From the NCBI RefSeq assembly GCF_964340395.1, contig NC_135565.1:7025242-7089241 (forward strand): a stretch of DNA of 64,000 nucleotides. The letters are read 5' to 3'. Below are positions 53,870 through 64,000 of this stretch, piece after piece. The position numbers were made by a program, and so were the translations under genes. The stretch's first letter is position 1; each line of letters opens with the position of its first letter. The notes under the pieces were generated by a model. The model did not search any database. It was not told the DNA's origin and was given only the letters and a program-made list of their open reading frames with translations. The stretch comes from Glandiceps talaboti (Eukaryota > Hemichordata > Enteropneusta > Spengelidae).

Positions 53870-54332
53870 CTACACTATAATGCAGTATAGTATATAGTAT
53901 AGTATAGTATAGTATAGTATAGTATAGTATAGTATAGTATAGTATAGTATAGTATAGTATAGTATAGTATAGTATAGTATAGTATAGTATAGTATAGTAT
54001 AGTATAGTATAGTATAGCAATGTATAGTATAGTATAGTATAGTATAGTATAGTATAGTATAGTATAGTATAGTATAGTATAGTATAGTATAGTATAGTAT
54101 AGTATAGTATAGTATACTAGTAGTATAGTATAGTATAGTATAGTATAGTAAAGTATAGTATAGTATTGTATAGTATAGTATAGTATAGTATAGTATAGTA
54201 TAGTATAGTATAGTATAGTATAGTATAGTATAGTATAGTATAGTATAGTATAGTATAGTATAGTATAGTAAAGTATAGTATAGTATAGTATAGTATAGTA
54301 TAGTATAGTATAGTATAGTATAGTATAGTATA
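53870..54332. repeat. (TATAG)n array, nearly pure
   Basis: About 90 units of tatag with few variants (one tatactagtag near 54115), preceded by cacta/tacac-rich degenerate units from 53840. It is the reverse complement of the main TATAC array at 45.7-51.5 kb, so the Penelope segments lie between inverted arrays. Confidence 0.97.
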
Positions 54333-54437
54333 GGAGACCGATTTTTGAATTAGAAGACCGACACTTGAATTAGAAGACCAACACTTGAATTAGAAGACCG
54401 ACACTTGAACTAGAAGACCAATTTTTGAATTAGAAAA
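54333..54437. repeat. 20-bp tandem repeat, 5 copies
   Basis: The unit is agaagaccgacacttgaatt, with first and last copies reading gatttttgaatt or aatttttgaatt. It follows the TATAG array directly. Confidence 0.9.
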
Positions 54438-54477
54438 ATACGATCGGGTCGACAAAAACTCACTGACCTCCCCCCTT

Positions 54478-55412
54478 TGACCTCTGGCGCTGAGGGAGTC
54501 CTTGGGGGTTGTCGTCCTGACAGATCGGGAGGTTTTTTGTTTCTATTAAGGCAACTTTTAGGTTATTCATAACCTTTGAGGTAATATTTCCCAGCTTTGA
54601 AAAGCTAACGTAAATGTAAGTTTTAAATGAGTTTCCCATGTCACATAAAAATGGGCCCGTAAAATTGGTACAGGGACATTATTAATATTGCATGTATAGT
54701 ATAGTCACCGGTATGTCAGAGAACTTTAGGTGGTCATACCTAGGGTATAACAGAAACTGGAATCTGATGAGATGTGGTGATTTGTAGTGTCAATAACATG
54801 ACGAGTAGAACAATTTAGATTAATTTCATTTATAAACTATCTATGAAAATTGCCATTACGAAACCTTCAAGTTTGCCCCAAACTGCAATATAAGTAAAAC
54901 ATTGATTGTGAAACAGCCAAGCATTTACATAACATGTTCTGTAACTAGTGTGGTAGCTAGGTAATACATGTATATGTATATGTATAGTTATGTTTGAAGT
55001 TATAAGTAATATTAAAGAATTCATGTAAGAAACAGGGACAAGAACAAATATTGACATGTACCACATTTCAGACAAGGCTATATGCCATTGTAGAAAGGAT
55101 TTTTTTCTTCAATCACAATTTAAAACACAATGACCACACAAAAACACAATAAAACACAATATCCACCTAAAGTTCTCTAACATACCGGTGACTTTATTAT
55201 ACATATATTAATGCCCCTATACTAATGTTACATGTCTATTTTATGTGATATAGGAAACTCATTTAAAACGTACATTTACGTTAGCTTTTCGAAGCTTGGA
55301 AATATTACCTCAAAGGTTATGAATAACCTAAACATTGCCTTAGTATCTCAAGCAAAAAACTCCATATCTGCCAGGGGGAAAACCCCAAGGACTTCCTCAC
55401 CCCCAGAGGTCA
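54478..55412. mobile_element. Inverted-repeat element, about 250-bp arms and 430-bp centre
   Basis: Left arm 54478-54733 and right arm 55163-55412 are imperfect reverse complements (roughly 80 percent by eye). They share gacctctgg, aggttattcataacctttga, ggtaatatttcc, aagctaacgtaaatgta, aaatgagtttcc and caccggtatgt, agagaactttaggtgg. The centre (54734-55162) has no recognised coding sequence. This looks like an old non-autonomous DNA transposon or foldback element. Its exact ends and target duplication were not found. Confidence 0.7.
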
Positions 55413-55669
55413 CTCATGCATTCAACCAACAATCAGATGCACCAACAACCTTTTTACTGTCATAATGGTATTAAACTTTTCTTAAATATTTTCACCCTAT
55501 TCTAATTTGAGATGATATTGTCTTTTCAAGATGTGAAATGTTTGCCAAGATAGTCTAAAATTGCCTTAATCTCCAAATCTCCCCTACCAATGATACTACC
55601 ATTAGATGTGCTGACCTTTACTACATGTATATAATGATGCCATTTAACTTTTTAAGAACATATTTCAAC

Positions 55670-56395
55670 CCTTAGTGTAAGTTATAAAGAATAGTTTCTG
55701 ATACTTGCTGTCTTGTAAAGCATGGATTAAGTTATTGCTTGAAAGGTCTAAATAGTGTAAATATTGGCTATAAGAGTAAAATTCCTCCAGGGCTTCTAGA
55801 GGGAGACCCCCTCAGACCCCCCCCCCCCCGCATGAGGTGGACATATCCCAGTCTCAAGCTCTTCCGCTCTTACTGTCAAGATGCTATCAAAGTATATTTC
55901 AAAAGTATTTCAACCCTATGTAGTTGTTTTTTTACATGTTGGTGTTGTCTTGTAAGGCTTGGAAATTATTGTCTGAAAGGGTCTGAATAGTCTCAAAATT
56001 GAGGGAAAAAACCTCCAGGGGTTCTAGGGGGAGACCCCCTTGGAACCTTCCTCCCCCCCCCATGAGGTGTACACATCCCAGTCTCAAGATCTCCCCCTAC
56101 CTCTTACTGTCAAGATCCTATCAAACTATATTTCAAAAATATTTCAACCTTATGTAGTTGCTTTTTACATGTTGGTGCTGTCTTGTAAAGCTTGGAAATG
56201 ATTTTCTAAAAATGTCTGAATAGTCTCAATATTGACTTTTCAGAGTTAAAAACCTCCTGGGCTTCTAGGGGGAGACCCCCTAGGACCCCCCATGACAGCT
56301 GTACATATTCCCTTCTCAAAGCTTTCCCCCTACCTTTCACTGTCAAGATGCTATTAAACTCCTTTTCAAATATATTTACCCTGGGTAGTCAATAA
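55670..56395. repeat. Tandem repeat, about 3 diverged copies of ~240 bp
   Basis: Each unit holds aacctccaggggttctaggg and ggagacccccttgga, a poly-C run, catgaggtgtacacatccca, gtctcaagatctccc, ttactgtcaagatgctatca, a tatttcaaccctatgtagtt word and catgttggtgttgtcttgta. Non-coding. Poly-C and poly-G runs continue in the following sequence (56516-56532, 56634-56648). Confidence 0.85.
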
Positions 56396-58009
56396 TTATA
56401 ATTATGATAGTGCTATATAAAAACCCGGGATCTTATAAAGTAGATGCAAGACAGTCAAGCAGTCCACACTGAGTCACGATCAAAAAATACCTGTCACTCA
56501 TGCGAATATCATATATGGGGGGGGGGGGGGGGTCATCATGTTTTAGAATTAAGTGATAGGGGGGTCAGCCTGTTTTGGGTTTTACAGATAGGGGGGGTCA
56601 GTGACTTTTTGTCGGCCCGATTTAAGAATCCACCGCCCCCCCCCCCCAGGCTGGAGAAACTGACCGGTCCCTAAGAAAAGCTGAGAAGGGCTTGTTTCTA
56701 GGAATCCAATGAAAAGATGATTGAAAGGAGGAAAAGGAGAGGCAAAGAAACATGAATTCAAAGATGATTTTTTATTTATATACTTTTTTAAATCGACCGA
56801 CCGACCGACCAAAATTTTCCATGGAAAAAAACAAAAACATTTTTAAACATTAGGATCACCCCTACACACCAACCTTGGTGACACCAGGTCGAATAAATAA
56901 TAGTGGGTGTCTTTGCGATTTCTTAGCTTTATAATGTTATTCATGTTTTTATCAGATAACATCTCTAGTTGATAAAGTTTTAAATCAAATCTATCGTCTT
57001 CTCTGTCTCTTTGTAGCTTACCAACTTTGAATTAATTAGTGCACAGCTAATATCCTTGATCAAACTGGTAGGCTATTTGGCAAATTACTAGTAACATATT
57101 TCCATAACCAGTGTAAATATCTACTAACTGACAAATGGTAATACACCAACCGTTAGTCGGATTGGTAGATGTCAGTTAGTGAACTATAAGACTTTTTAAG
57201 CTAACGTGAATGTTGGTGGCGCTATACTACTGAGAACGCATGAACGTACGTATAAAACATCTTGGTAATATAATTTTGTGTACAATGTATCTGGATGCGT
57301 AATTACCAAGTTGCGGCAAACATTAAACGCAAGACGCACATAAAGACCACCATTCAAATAAACAATAAACAGAGGATACATTGCATTTATTAATCAAACG
57401 TTAATACATGTCAACACAATATACTAGGAAATTCCCTTTCCCTGTCTATCTTTCTGTGTAAAGACTTTTTAAGTTTTACTGTTCGTCACCGTGGTCTCTG
57501 CATGGACGTACGAGTGGGGTGGGGTGCACGGGGGTGGGGTGGCACAAACAATAATTACGTAATCAAACGCTATATACATAATATATAACTGTCAGTCAGT
57601 CGACGTAGGAAGATTACGCAGTGGGGTTTGACCTTTACTTGCACACGACAGCGCATGACAGAACTGGTAACGCTCATGACTGTACCAGACACAGGAGTTG
57701 CTAATGATACTCGCAACGCATAGATCTGGTACTCGAGTAGTACATGTCTGTGTTTACGGGTCAAGCCACGGAACCGGGGGTTTCCGCAGGTGGCCATCTT
57801 GTCCACCTACGGGTTCCGGCCGTGGCAGGGAACGAAACGAGAACTGACAAAATACACTGTAGCGACCACAGAACGAGATTAAAACTTAGCTGAGTGGCGT
57901 TACAGAAATGTACTCACGACAGCTTGTGTCTCTCTGTAAAACTTACGGCTTCTTGAAAGGCGTAAACCAGAGCACTGGCGGAGCGTCACCAACACACGTC
58001 CTTCCAATA
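56396..58009. other. Unique DNA, CpG-richer toward 57.5-58.0 kb
   Basis: 57480-58005 is richer in GC and CpG and contains caagatggccacctgc on the minus strand, giving a frame starting MDKMATCGNPRFRGLTRK (57806 down). It could be a first coding exon with a promoter, but no convincing donor or homology supports it. A (CGAC)n run is at 56796-56812. Confidence 0.35.
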
Positions 58010-58089
58010 TGGCGGATGATGATGATGATGGTGGTGGTTACGATGATGATGATGGTGGTGATGATGATGGTGATGATGATGATGATGAC

Positions 58090-58155
<66 letters not shown>

Positions 58156-58290
58156 AATGATGATGATGATGATGATGATGGTGGTGGTAATGATGGCGAA
58201 GATGATGGTGATGGTGATGATGATGATGACGATGGTGACGATGGTGGTGTTGATGATGGTCATGAGGAGAATGAAGAGGAGGAGAAGGAG
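58010..58290. repeat. (GAT)n microsatellite, degenerate
   Basis: About 280 bp of gatgat with ggt and gac variants, preceded by ccaatatggcgg. Frames give poly-Asp, poly-Met or poly-Ile, and poly-His on the reverse strand. A real acidic protein is unlikely because the same tract (reverse complement, TCA) recurs as a flank of the related segments at 62.3 and 63.8 kb. Confidence 0.9.
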
Positions 58291-59050
58291 TAAAAAATAA
58301 AAACTGAATTATTTGTGCAAAGGATAACAAGAATAAGAGCTCCTCGTTTTTTGTTTTATTTCAAGAATGTCTTGTGTCAGTGTACAGACTTGTCAATTAC
58401 TATAACTTTTTCAATATCAGAGGTTGGTACAATGACGTTTATGTGTAAACTAACTAATTTCCAAAATGCAAATAAAATAAAACCATTCTCATCTGTGTTC
58501 CACTAGATAGCTTCTGTAGCAATCCTGTAATTGAAATGGCATTCCGTACCCAGAACTATGATGTAAATGAAACATTACAGTGATGTTTGCATGGACTAAA
58601 TAGTACAAATTTGTTTTATTTAAACGTTTATTTAAACTGCGAAGGGGGGGGGGGGTAGTATCAATACTGTAGAATATCCTCTAAATTACGTTATAAGAGA
58701 GGGTAATAACTTTTCCTTTAGTTTCAAAACAGACATTATGGCACATTGTCAATTACAAGGAAAACCTACAGGTCAAAGTATTTCACATGTCTTTCGTGTC
58801 TCTTGCTCTAAAGTGCTCGACTTCTTTGTAGTTCGTCTTATTTGTTGAACCCGTTACAAAAATTCATATCACCTACCCAATCTTCTTTTCTTTATATTTT
58901 ATTTGTTTGCATACCGACAGGTATTTCTAAAAATGGATATATCGCATTTTACCATCTTGTTTTGACACGCTGTTTATGTGAACAGTTAAGTTAATGTAAA
59001 GCAAAATTTCAAATTATGGAATTTCTTTCATAGTTTATAATTTTTTCCGC
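58291..59050. repeat. Segmental repeat, copy A
   Basis: It shares ttatttgtgcaaagg, caagaataagagctcctcg, gatgtttgcatggact, tttgttttatttaaacg, aaacctacaggtcaaagtat, tctttcgtgtctcttgctct and ggatatatcgcattttacc with copies B (61480-62455) and C (62713-64000). It is the most diverged of the three and contains about 200 bp absent from B. Confidence 0.85.
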
Positions 59051-59058
59051 TTGTATAG

Positions 59059-59284
59059 CTTATTGTCGTCTGAAATTTATCGAAGTTCGAGTTGGTGACT
59101 GTCCAGACTTCCATGGTAATGCTAAGCTTGTCTGATGACTTTTGGTTCTGTTGCAAGACCAGATGCAATCCCTGTACGCTGTGATAGCAATACACTATTG
59201 AGGGACAGATACGTTAGCATCACAGCGGTTGACAGGGAGACAATATTGAACGCCTGTGAAATCGAAATTATCGTACCAATTTAA
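59059..59284 (+). pseudogene. F-type lectin (fucolectin)-like C-terminal exon, one-base frameshift
   Basis: An acceptor (ttccgcttgtatag, ending 59058) opens a frame reading YCRLKFIEVRVGDCPDFHGN. Near 59130 the frame shifts by one base (aagcttgtctg, as if one T were missing). It then continues CLMTFGSVARPDAIPVRCD, LLRDRYVSITAVDR, ETILNACEIEIIVPI and TAA at 59282-59284. RL-x-x-x-EVRVG, spaced cysteines and RYVSI...L-x-x-CEIEI are hallmarks of the C-terminal half of F-type lectin domains, a beta-jellyroll fold that binds fucose in secreted defence lectins. The fucose-contact RxD pair would lie in an upstream exon, not found here. The shift may be a sequencing error or real decay. Confidence 0.6.
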
Positions 59285-59984
59285 TAATATAATGTGATAA
59301 ACAGCATCTTTACTTTTCTCTAAAGCAATATGTAGCCAATAAAATATGATAAAACTTTATGTTAAAAATGACAAAATTCATATATTAAATGAAAAGTTTA
59401 CTTGAGGTATAAACTTACAGCGATCAACATCAACTTCATACGATACAAGATCTAGCATTATATTCCAGAATTCTAAACTAAGCAGGTACTCACTTTAGTT
59501 AGGACACTGACAGAAATTAATAGGAGAATGGTTGGATATAGATATTCTGAATAAAATAGTCGGATATTTTAATTAATTTCTTCTATATTGGCGACTCTAA
59601 CATTTGGAATAAAGTATCGGTACTATTATGCACCATTTATTGGAATGATGCCTTTTCGAGAAAGCAATTTAAGTAATACGAGGCCATTGAGGGCGTGATC
59701 ACACATGTTAACTGAGATCCACAAAGGTTCAATCAAAAATAATATTTTCACCCATCATATTATTCAACAGAAATAATATTAAAGAACTAATATCTACAAA
59801 CTAACTACTTATAAAGATATGTCTTTGAACGTTCTCAATCATCCGGGTATGGAGTTAATTAACGAAGTAATTACAATAAATCCTACTGAAACTGTTGCCA
59901 TTCAAAAGAACAGCAAGTCAAGTAGAATAAATTATAATTACTTCTTTATTTTTTACTTTTTTTAAACTTTAAATTATAATGTCT
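59285..59984. other. AT-rich DNA downstream of the lectin-like exon
   Basis: An aataaa word at 59338-59343 could serve as a polyadenylation signal for the exon ending at 59284. No other gene is seen. Several similar AT-rich words make the signal unspecific. Confidence 0.35.
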
Positions 59985-59998
59985 CTAAATTCTCTTTC

Positions 59999-60033
<35 letters not shown>

Positions 60034-60036
60034 GCC

Positions 60037-60121
<85 letters not shown>

Positions 60122-60128
60122 GTCTGGC

Positions 60129-60159
<31 letters not shown>

Positions 60160-60233
60160 GTCTCTCTCCTCTCTCTCTCTCTCGTATATATCAACCGTGT
60201 ATGGTCATGTTCTTGATGCTATGTACTACTTTC

Positions 60234-60308
<75 letters not shown>

Positions 60309-60363
60309 CACTGGCTGTCTGTCTGGTTGGTTGTCTCTCTGTCTGTCTGTCTCTCTGTCTGTC

Positions 60364-60406
<43 letters not shown>

Positions 60407-60530
60407 GTCAGTCTCTCTGTCCGTCTGCCTCTGCCTCAGTATGTATGTCTCGCACTCTGTCTCCCGTCTCTGCTGTCTGTCTGCCTGTCTCTTTAACTAT
60501 CTGTCCTTCTGTCTGTCTGCCCCCCCCCTC
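59985..60530. repeat. (CTGT)n/(CT)n microsatellite in two blocks
   Basis: Blocks 59992-60182 and 60232-60530 are separated by a short unit (cgtatatatcaaccgtgtat through atgctatgtactacttt) related to the sequence after the CT tracts at 61221 and 62711. The second block ends in a poly-C/(CT)n run that forms the pyrimidine tract of the next exon. LSVCLSVC-type frames are artefacts. Confidence 0.95.
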
Positions 60531-60544
60531 TCTCTCTTTCCAAG

Positions 60545-60756
60545 ACGTGCCGTTATTTCGCAGTGTCGTGGAAGAAATAACAGGACACGATATCAGTACA
60601 AACAATTCTGAATCTATTGTGGGTGATGGCAATTGGTTGTCTGATGCTTTGGTCACGAGTGTTAATCGTGGAAATGCAGCAGCTCCTGATGTACAAGCTC
60701 AGTTGATTGTAGCTCAACAGGGAACAGACTTGATGCCCGACGAAAGTTTCACCAGG
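60545..60756 (+). CDS. Internal coding exon, product not recognised
   Basis: The acceptor is cccctctctctctttccaag (ending 60544), the donor accagg|gtaatc at 60756/60757. After two bases of a split codon the frame reads VPLFRSVVEEITGHDISTNN, SESIVGDGNWLSDALV, NRGNAAAPDVQAQLIVAQQG and TDLMPDESFTR, 70 complete codons ending in phase 0. The composition is rich in D, S, N and Q with no low complexity, unlike every other frame nearby. No family is recognised. The following candidate exon at 60996 begins in the matching phase. Confidence 0.55.
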
Positions 60757-60995
60757 GTAATCCTAGTATAACTTTGGATTTGTCCACGGTGAATTGTTGC
60801 GGGGTAACTCATTTTGTGCAAGAGCCCGACCAAGTGCAAGTTCACGTGCAGAAGTTGAGTATATAAGTTGCCAGCTTGTCGTCTGCTTATGTTAGTATCC
60901 ACACAATTATCCAACGATGCAGGGGGGATTAAAGACTTCTGTCTTCCTCTAAGCCAACGTATTAGAATTGGCCACAGAACAATTCATTTCTTTAG

Positions 60996-61059
60996 GATAC
61001 TTCATTTTTTGACGGTGACGAGTATAACGAATACATGTATACAGGGGTGGTTTTTGAAG
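60996..61059 (+). CDS. Next candidate exon of the same unrecognised gene
   Basis: The acceptor caattcatttctttag (ending 60995) opens in phase 0, matching the end of the exon at 60545-60756. The peptide is DTSFFDGDEYNEYMYTGVVF plus E and one base, ending at the donor gaag|gtatca (61059/61060). An alternative donor at 61046/61047 (aggg|gtgg) is weaker. The aspartate/tyrosine-rich peptide has no recognised domain. The intron between the two exons is 239 bp. A (CCCT)n/(CT)n tract begins 34 bp downstream. Confidence 0.45.
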
Positions 61060-61093
61060 GTATCAGCACTTTGTGAACATTAAACGACAATAC

Positions 61094-61127
61094 ATCTCTC
61101 TCCCTCCCTCCCTCCCTCCCTCCCTCC

Positions 61128-61216
<89 letters not shown>
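61094..61216. repeat. (CCCT)n then (CT)n polypyrimidine tract
   Basis: About 35 bp of ctccctcc followed by about 85 bp of pure CT. All-pyrimidine strand, capable of triplex formation. Confidence 0.98.
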
Positions 61217-61220
<4 letters not shown>

Positions 61221-62383
61221 CTCTTGTATACATCAATCATGTATGCTCATTGGTTCTATACACTACCAGTAAAACACTGGAGAGGTATTTTTGTCTCTTA
61301 GACTGACATGATGAATGACCCAATCAATCATTATACAAATACTGTCAACCTCGTAGCTCTGTATGTTTATATGCAATTGTAATCGAGACCAAAAAAGAAA
61401 AAGAAACACCCTATTGTTTATTCACCACCACACTTTATACTATTAAAGTAGTCTATCATGTTGGTCAAGATAGTTAGAGAATTATTTGTGCAAAGGTTAA
61501 CAAGAATAAGAGCTCCTCGATTTTTTGTTTATTTGCATGGACTCAATAATACAAGTTTGTTTTATTTAAACGTTTATTTAAACTGTGAGGGGGGGTGTTA
61601 GGTGGTTAGGTGTTTGCAATAATCACTACGTACCCAGATGGACTTCAATACCATCTTTGATAACATTTAATAAGTATCGTCATTATAGAACATCCTATAA
61701 ATTACGTTAAAAGATAGAGTAATGACTTTTCCTTTAGTTCCAAAACAGAAATTATGGCAAGATTGTTAATTACAACAAAAACCTACAGGTCAAAGTATTT
61801 CATATGTCTTTCGTGTCTCTTGCTCTAAACTTCTTTATAGTTTGGATTATTTGTTGAACAGGTGACAAAAATTCATATCACGTCCCCAATCTTCTTTTTT
61901 AAATTTAGTTGTTTGCATGTCGACAGGAAATGGATATATCGCATTTTACCTTCTTGTTTTGACATGCTGTTTAGGTGAACAGTTGAGGTATATGTATTGA
62001 ATGTCAAATGAGTAGGATCACTCAAACCAATGAAGATTCATTTTTTAAAAATTAATGTTTTGTAAATTTAACATTGCTCCAAGATAAAATTGTGTTTCAC
62101 ATACAATGAATATTATATGAATATAATATAGTTATGGAAGCCGTAGAAAAGTTGTACACATTGTACATTTCTGTAAAAGTCAATCCTCATTTTCACATCT
62201 TCCTTGTTTCGCCCCCCCCCCACAACCATATGCGCAATCCACTCCCACAATACTGACTGCCACCACCACTTTCATCATCTGTACCTCCATTGCTACCAAC
62301 ACCACACCACACCACACCACCACCACCACCATCGTTCTCCTCCTCATCATCATCATCATCATCTTCACCACCACCACCATCAC

Positions 62384-62419
<36 letters not shown>

Positions 62420-62455
62420 TATCATCAGGTCGAACTAACTTCTGCACTTTTGTCA
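61217..62455. repeat. Segmental repeat, copy B, ending in (TCA)n
   Basis: Nearly the same as copy C with an offset of 1443-1452 bp (cagatggacttcaatacc at about 61636 and 63079; gaatgtcaaatgag at 61999 and 63451). The body is followed by a poly-C run (62212-62221), ccacaaccatatgcgcaatc, and a (CAC/TCA)n tract at 62307-62426. No gene is recognised. Confidence 0.9.
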
Positions 62456-62544
62456 ATGTCTGTCTGTCTGTCTGTCCGTCTGCCTCTGCCTCAGTATATC
62501 TGTCTCACACTCTGTGTCCCCCGTGTCTGCTGTCTGTCTGTCTA

Positions 62545-62590
<46 letters not shown>

Positions 62591-62626
62591 CTTGTCTGTC
62601 TGCCCCTCTCTCTATGTGTGTGTGTG

Positions 62627-62667
<41 letters not shown>

Positions 62668-62712
62668 GACTGTCTGTCTGTCTGTCTGTCTGTCTCTGTC
62701 TCTCTCTCTATT
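62456..62712. repeat. (CTGT)n microsatellite
   Basis: ctgt repeats with tgtgtgtg and short unique words (gcctctgcctcagtatatct) also present in the block at 60420-60480. The CTGT tract was therefore copied together with its flanks. Confidence 0.95.
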
Positions 62713-63928
62713 TCTTGTTTGTTCTATGTACTACCACTAAAACACTGGAATAATAAAATATTTTTAGACTGACCTGATGGGTGAAGCACTTTTAATCATT
62801 TTGAAAATACTGTCCACCTAGTTGCCATATACGTTTATATTCATTGGTAATCGCCTAGGTGCACATATCAACACAAAGACCTCATTGGTTATTCACCACA
62901 ACATCTTCATATAGTAGTCTATTCAAATGGTATTCCGTACTCAGAACTATGTTGTAAATGGAACATTACATTGATGTTTGCATGGACTCAATAATACAAG
63001 TTTGTTTTATTTAAACGATTATTTAAACTGTGTGGGGGCTGTTAGGTGGTTAGGTGTTTGCAATAATCACTACGTACCCAGATGGACTTCAATACCATCT
63101 TTGATAACATTTAATAAGTATCGTCATTATAGAACATCCTCTAAATTACATTATAAGATAGAGTAATGACTTTTCCTTTAGTTTCAAAACAGAAATTATG
63201 GCAAGCTTGTCAATAACAAGAAAAATCTACAGGTCAAAATATTTCATGTGTCTTTTGTGTCTCTTGCTCTAAAATGTTCAACTTTTTTATAGTTTGGATT
63301 ATTTGTCGAACAGGTGACAAAAATTCATATCACGTCCCCAATCTTCTTTTTTAAATTTAGTTGTTTGCATGTCGACAGGAAATGGATATATCGCATTTTA
63401 CCTTCTTGTTTTGACATGCTGTTTAGGTGAACAGTTGAGGTATATGTATTGAATGTCAAATGAGTAGGATCACTCAAACCAATGAAGATTCATTTTTTAA
63501 AAATTAATGTTTTGTAAATTTAACATTGCTCCAAGATAAAACTGTGTTTTACATACAATGAATATTATATGAATATAATATAGTTATGGAAGCCGTAGAA
63601 AAGTTGTACACACTGTACATTTCTGTAAAAGTCAATCCTCATTTTCACATCTTCCTTGTTTCGCCCCCCCCCCTCACAACCATATGCGCAATCCACTCCC
63701 ACAATACTGACTGCCACCACCACTTTCATCATCTGTTCATCCATCGTTACCACCACACCACGACCACCATCGTCCTCCTCCTCCTCATCATCATCTTCAC
63801 TACTACCACCACCACCATCACCACCACGTCGTCGACTTCACCACAACACCACCACCACCATCTTCATCATCATCATCTTCATCATGTTCACCACCACCAC
63901 CACCATCATCACCTTCACCATCATCATC

Positions 63929-63993
<65 letters not shown>

Positions 63994-64000
63994 TATCATC
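62713..64000. repeat. Segmental repeat, copy C, ending in (TCA)n at the window edge
   Basis: Body as in copy B. The attccgtactcagaactatg sentence near 62930 is shared with copy A but absent from B. The (CAC/TCA)n tract occupies about 63765-64000 and runs off the window. No gene is recognised. Confidence 0.9.

Noticed and set aside
57570-57806. Candidate first exon MDKMATCGNPRFRGLTRK on the minus strand
   Set aside because: Good start context, but no convincing donor, no homology, and aagatggcc-type words are common in repeats. Mentioned only in the regional note.
58009-58293. Poly-aspartate 'protein' starting MADDDDDGGG
   Set aside because: (GAT)n simple repeat; the related tracts at 62.3 and 63.8 kb lie in non-coding segmental repeats.
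59979-60540. LSVCLSVC-type frame fused to the exon at 60545
   Set aside because: The CTGT part is microsatellite. Only the part after the acceptor at 60544 looks coding.

Overview
The window is animal (metazoan) genomic DNA, most probably from a marine invertebrate. It is AT-rich and intron-like, with no operons or bacterial gene spacing. It is filled with microsatellites, satellite arrays, decayed LINEs (at least five fragments of several clades), a Penelope-like element, short non-autonomous DNA elements, and one 100-base assembly gap (18901-19000). An F-type-lectin-like exon fits such an animal, but the species cannot be fixed from the sequence. No complete gene is visible. Most long open frames are artefacts of stop-free repeats.

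Layout. 0-10 kb: low-copy DNA, two degenerate tandem repeats, a LINE 3' end (about 6.2 kb), and two arrays of a 21-bp palindromic repeat (6.4-7.1 and 7.9-8.6 kb) ending in a (CT)n/(TA)n tract. 10.0-10.4 kb: a minus-strand coding-like locus with an internal duplication and a frameshift. 10.9-13.8 kb: a 96-bp satellite of about 30 copies. 14-26 kb: mostly single-copy DNA with small palindromic insertions and dispersed repeats. 26.4-31.3 kb: a cluster of three LINE fragments and a 377-bp DNA element. 32.7 kb: a perfect 66-bp-arm foldback element. 34.1-35.3 kb: another LINE. 35.3-39.6 kb: a 169-bp satellite of about 25 copies. 42.3-51.5 kb: a 9-kb TATAC/GTATA pentanucleotide array that switches strand several times and holds one unique island with a second foldback element. 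51.6-53.8 kb: Penelope-like reverse transcriptase, partly duplicated around a (CATA)n block. 53.9-54.3 kb: a further TATAG array. 54.5-56.4 kb: a 0.9-kb inverted-repeat element and a 240-bp tandem repeat. 58-64 kb: three related copies of a segment carrying (GAT)n and (CTGT)n tracts, interleaved with the most gene-like sequence in the window: an F-type-lectin C-terminal exon (59059-59284) and two phase-compatible exons of an unrecognised gene (60545-60756, 60996-61059).

The most unusual signal is a set of very short palindromic insertions of 22-34 bp. They share ATAGAC...GTCTAT-like ends and are flanked by 9-bp direct repeats. One is inserted in a LINE reading frame, so its pre-insertion sequence can be read. 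One is nested in a longer DNA element whose paralogue 7 kb away is an empty site. Longer elements (144, 377 and 154 bp) with TAGTCT...AGACTA-like ends also have 9-bp target duplications, suggesting one transposition system with extremely reduced members. Family names come from motif recognition by eye; no database search was run.
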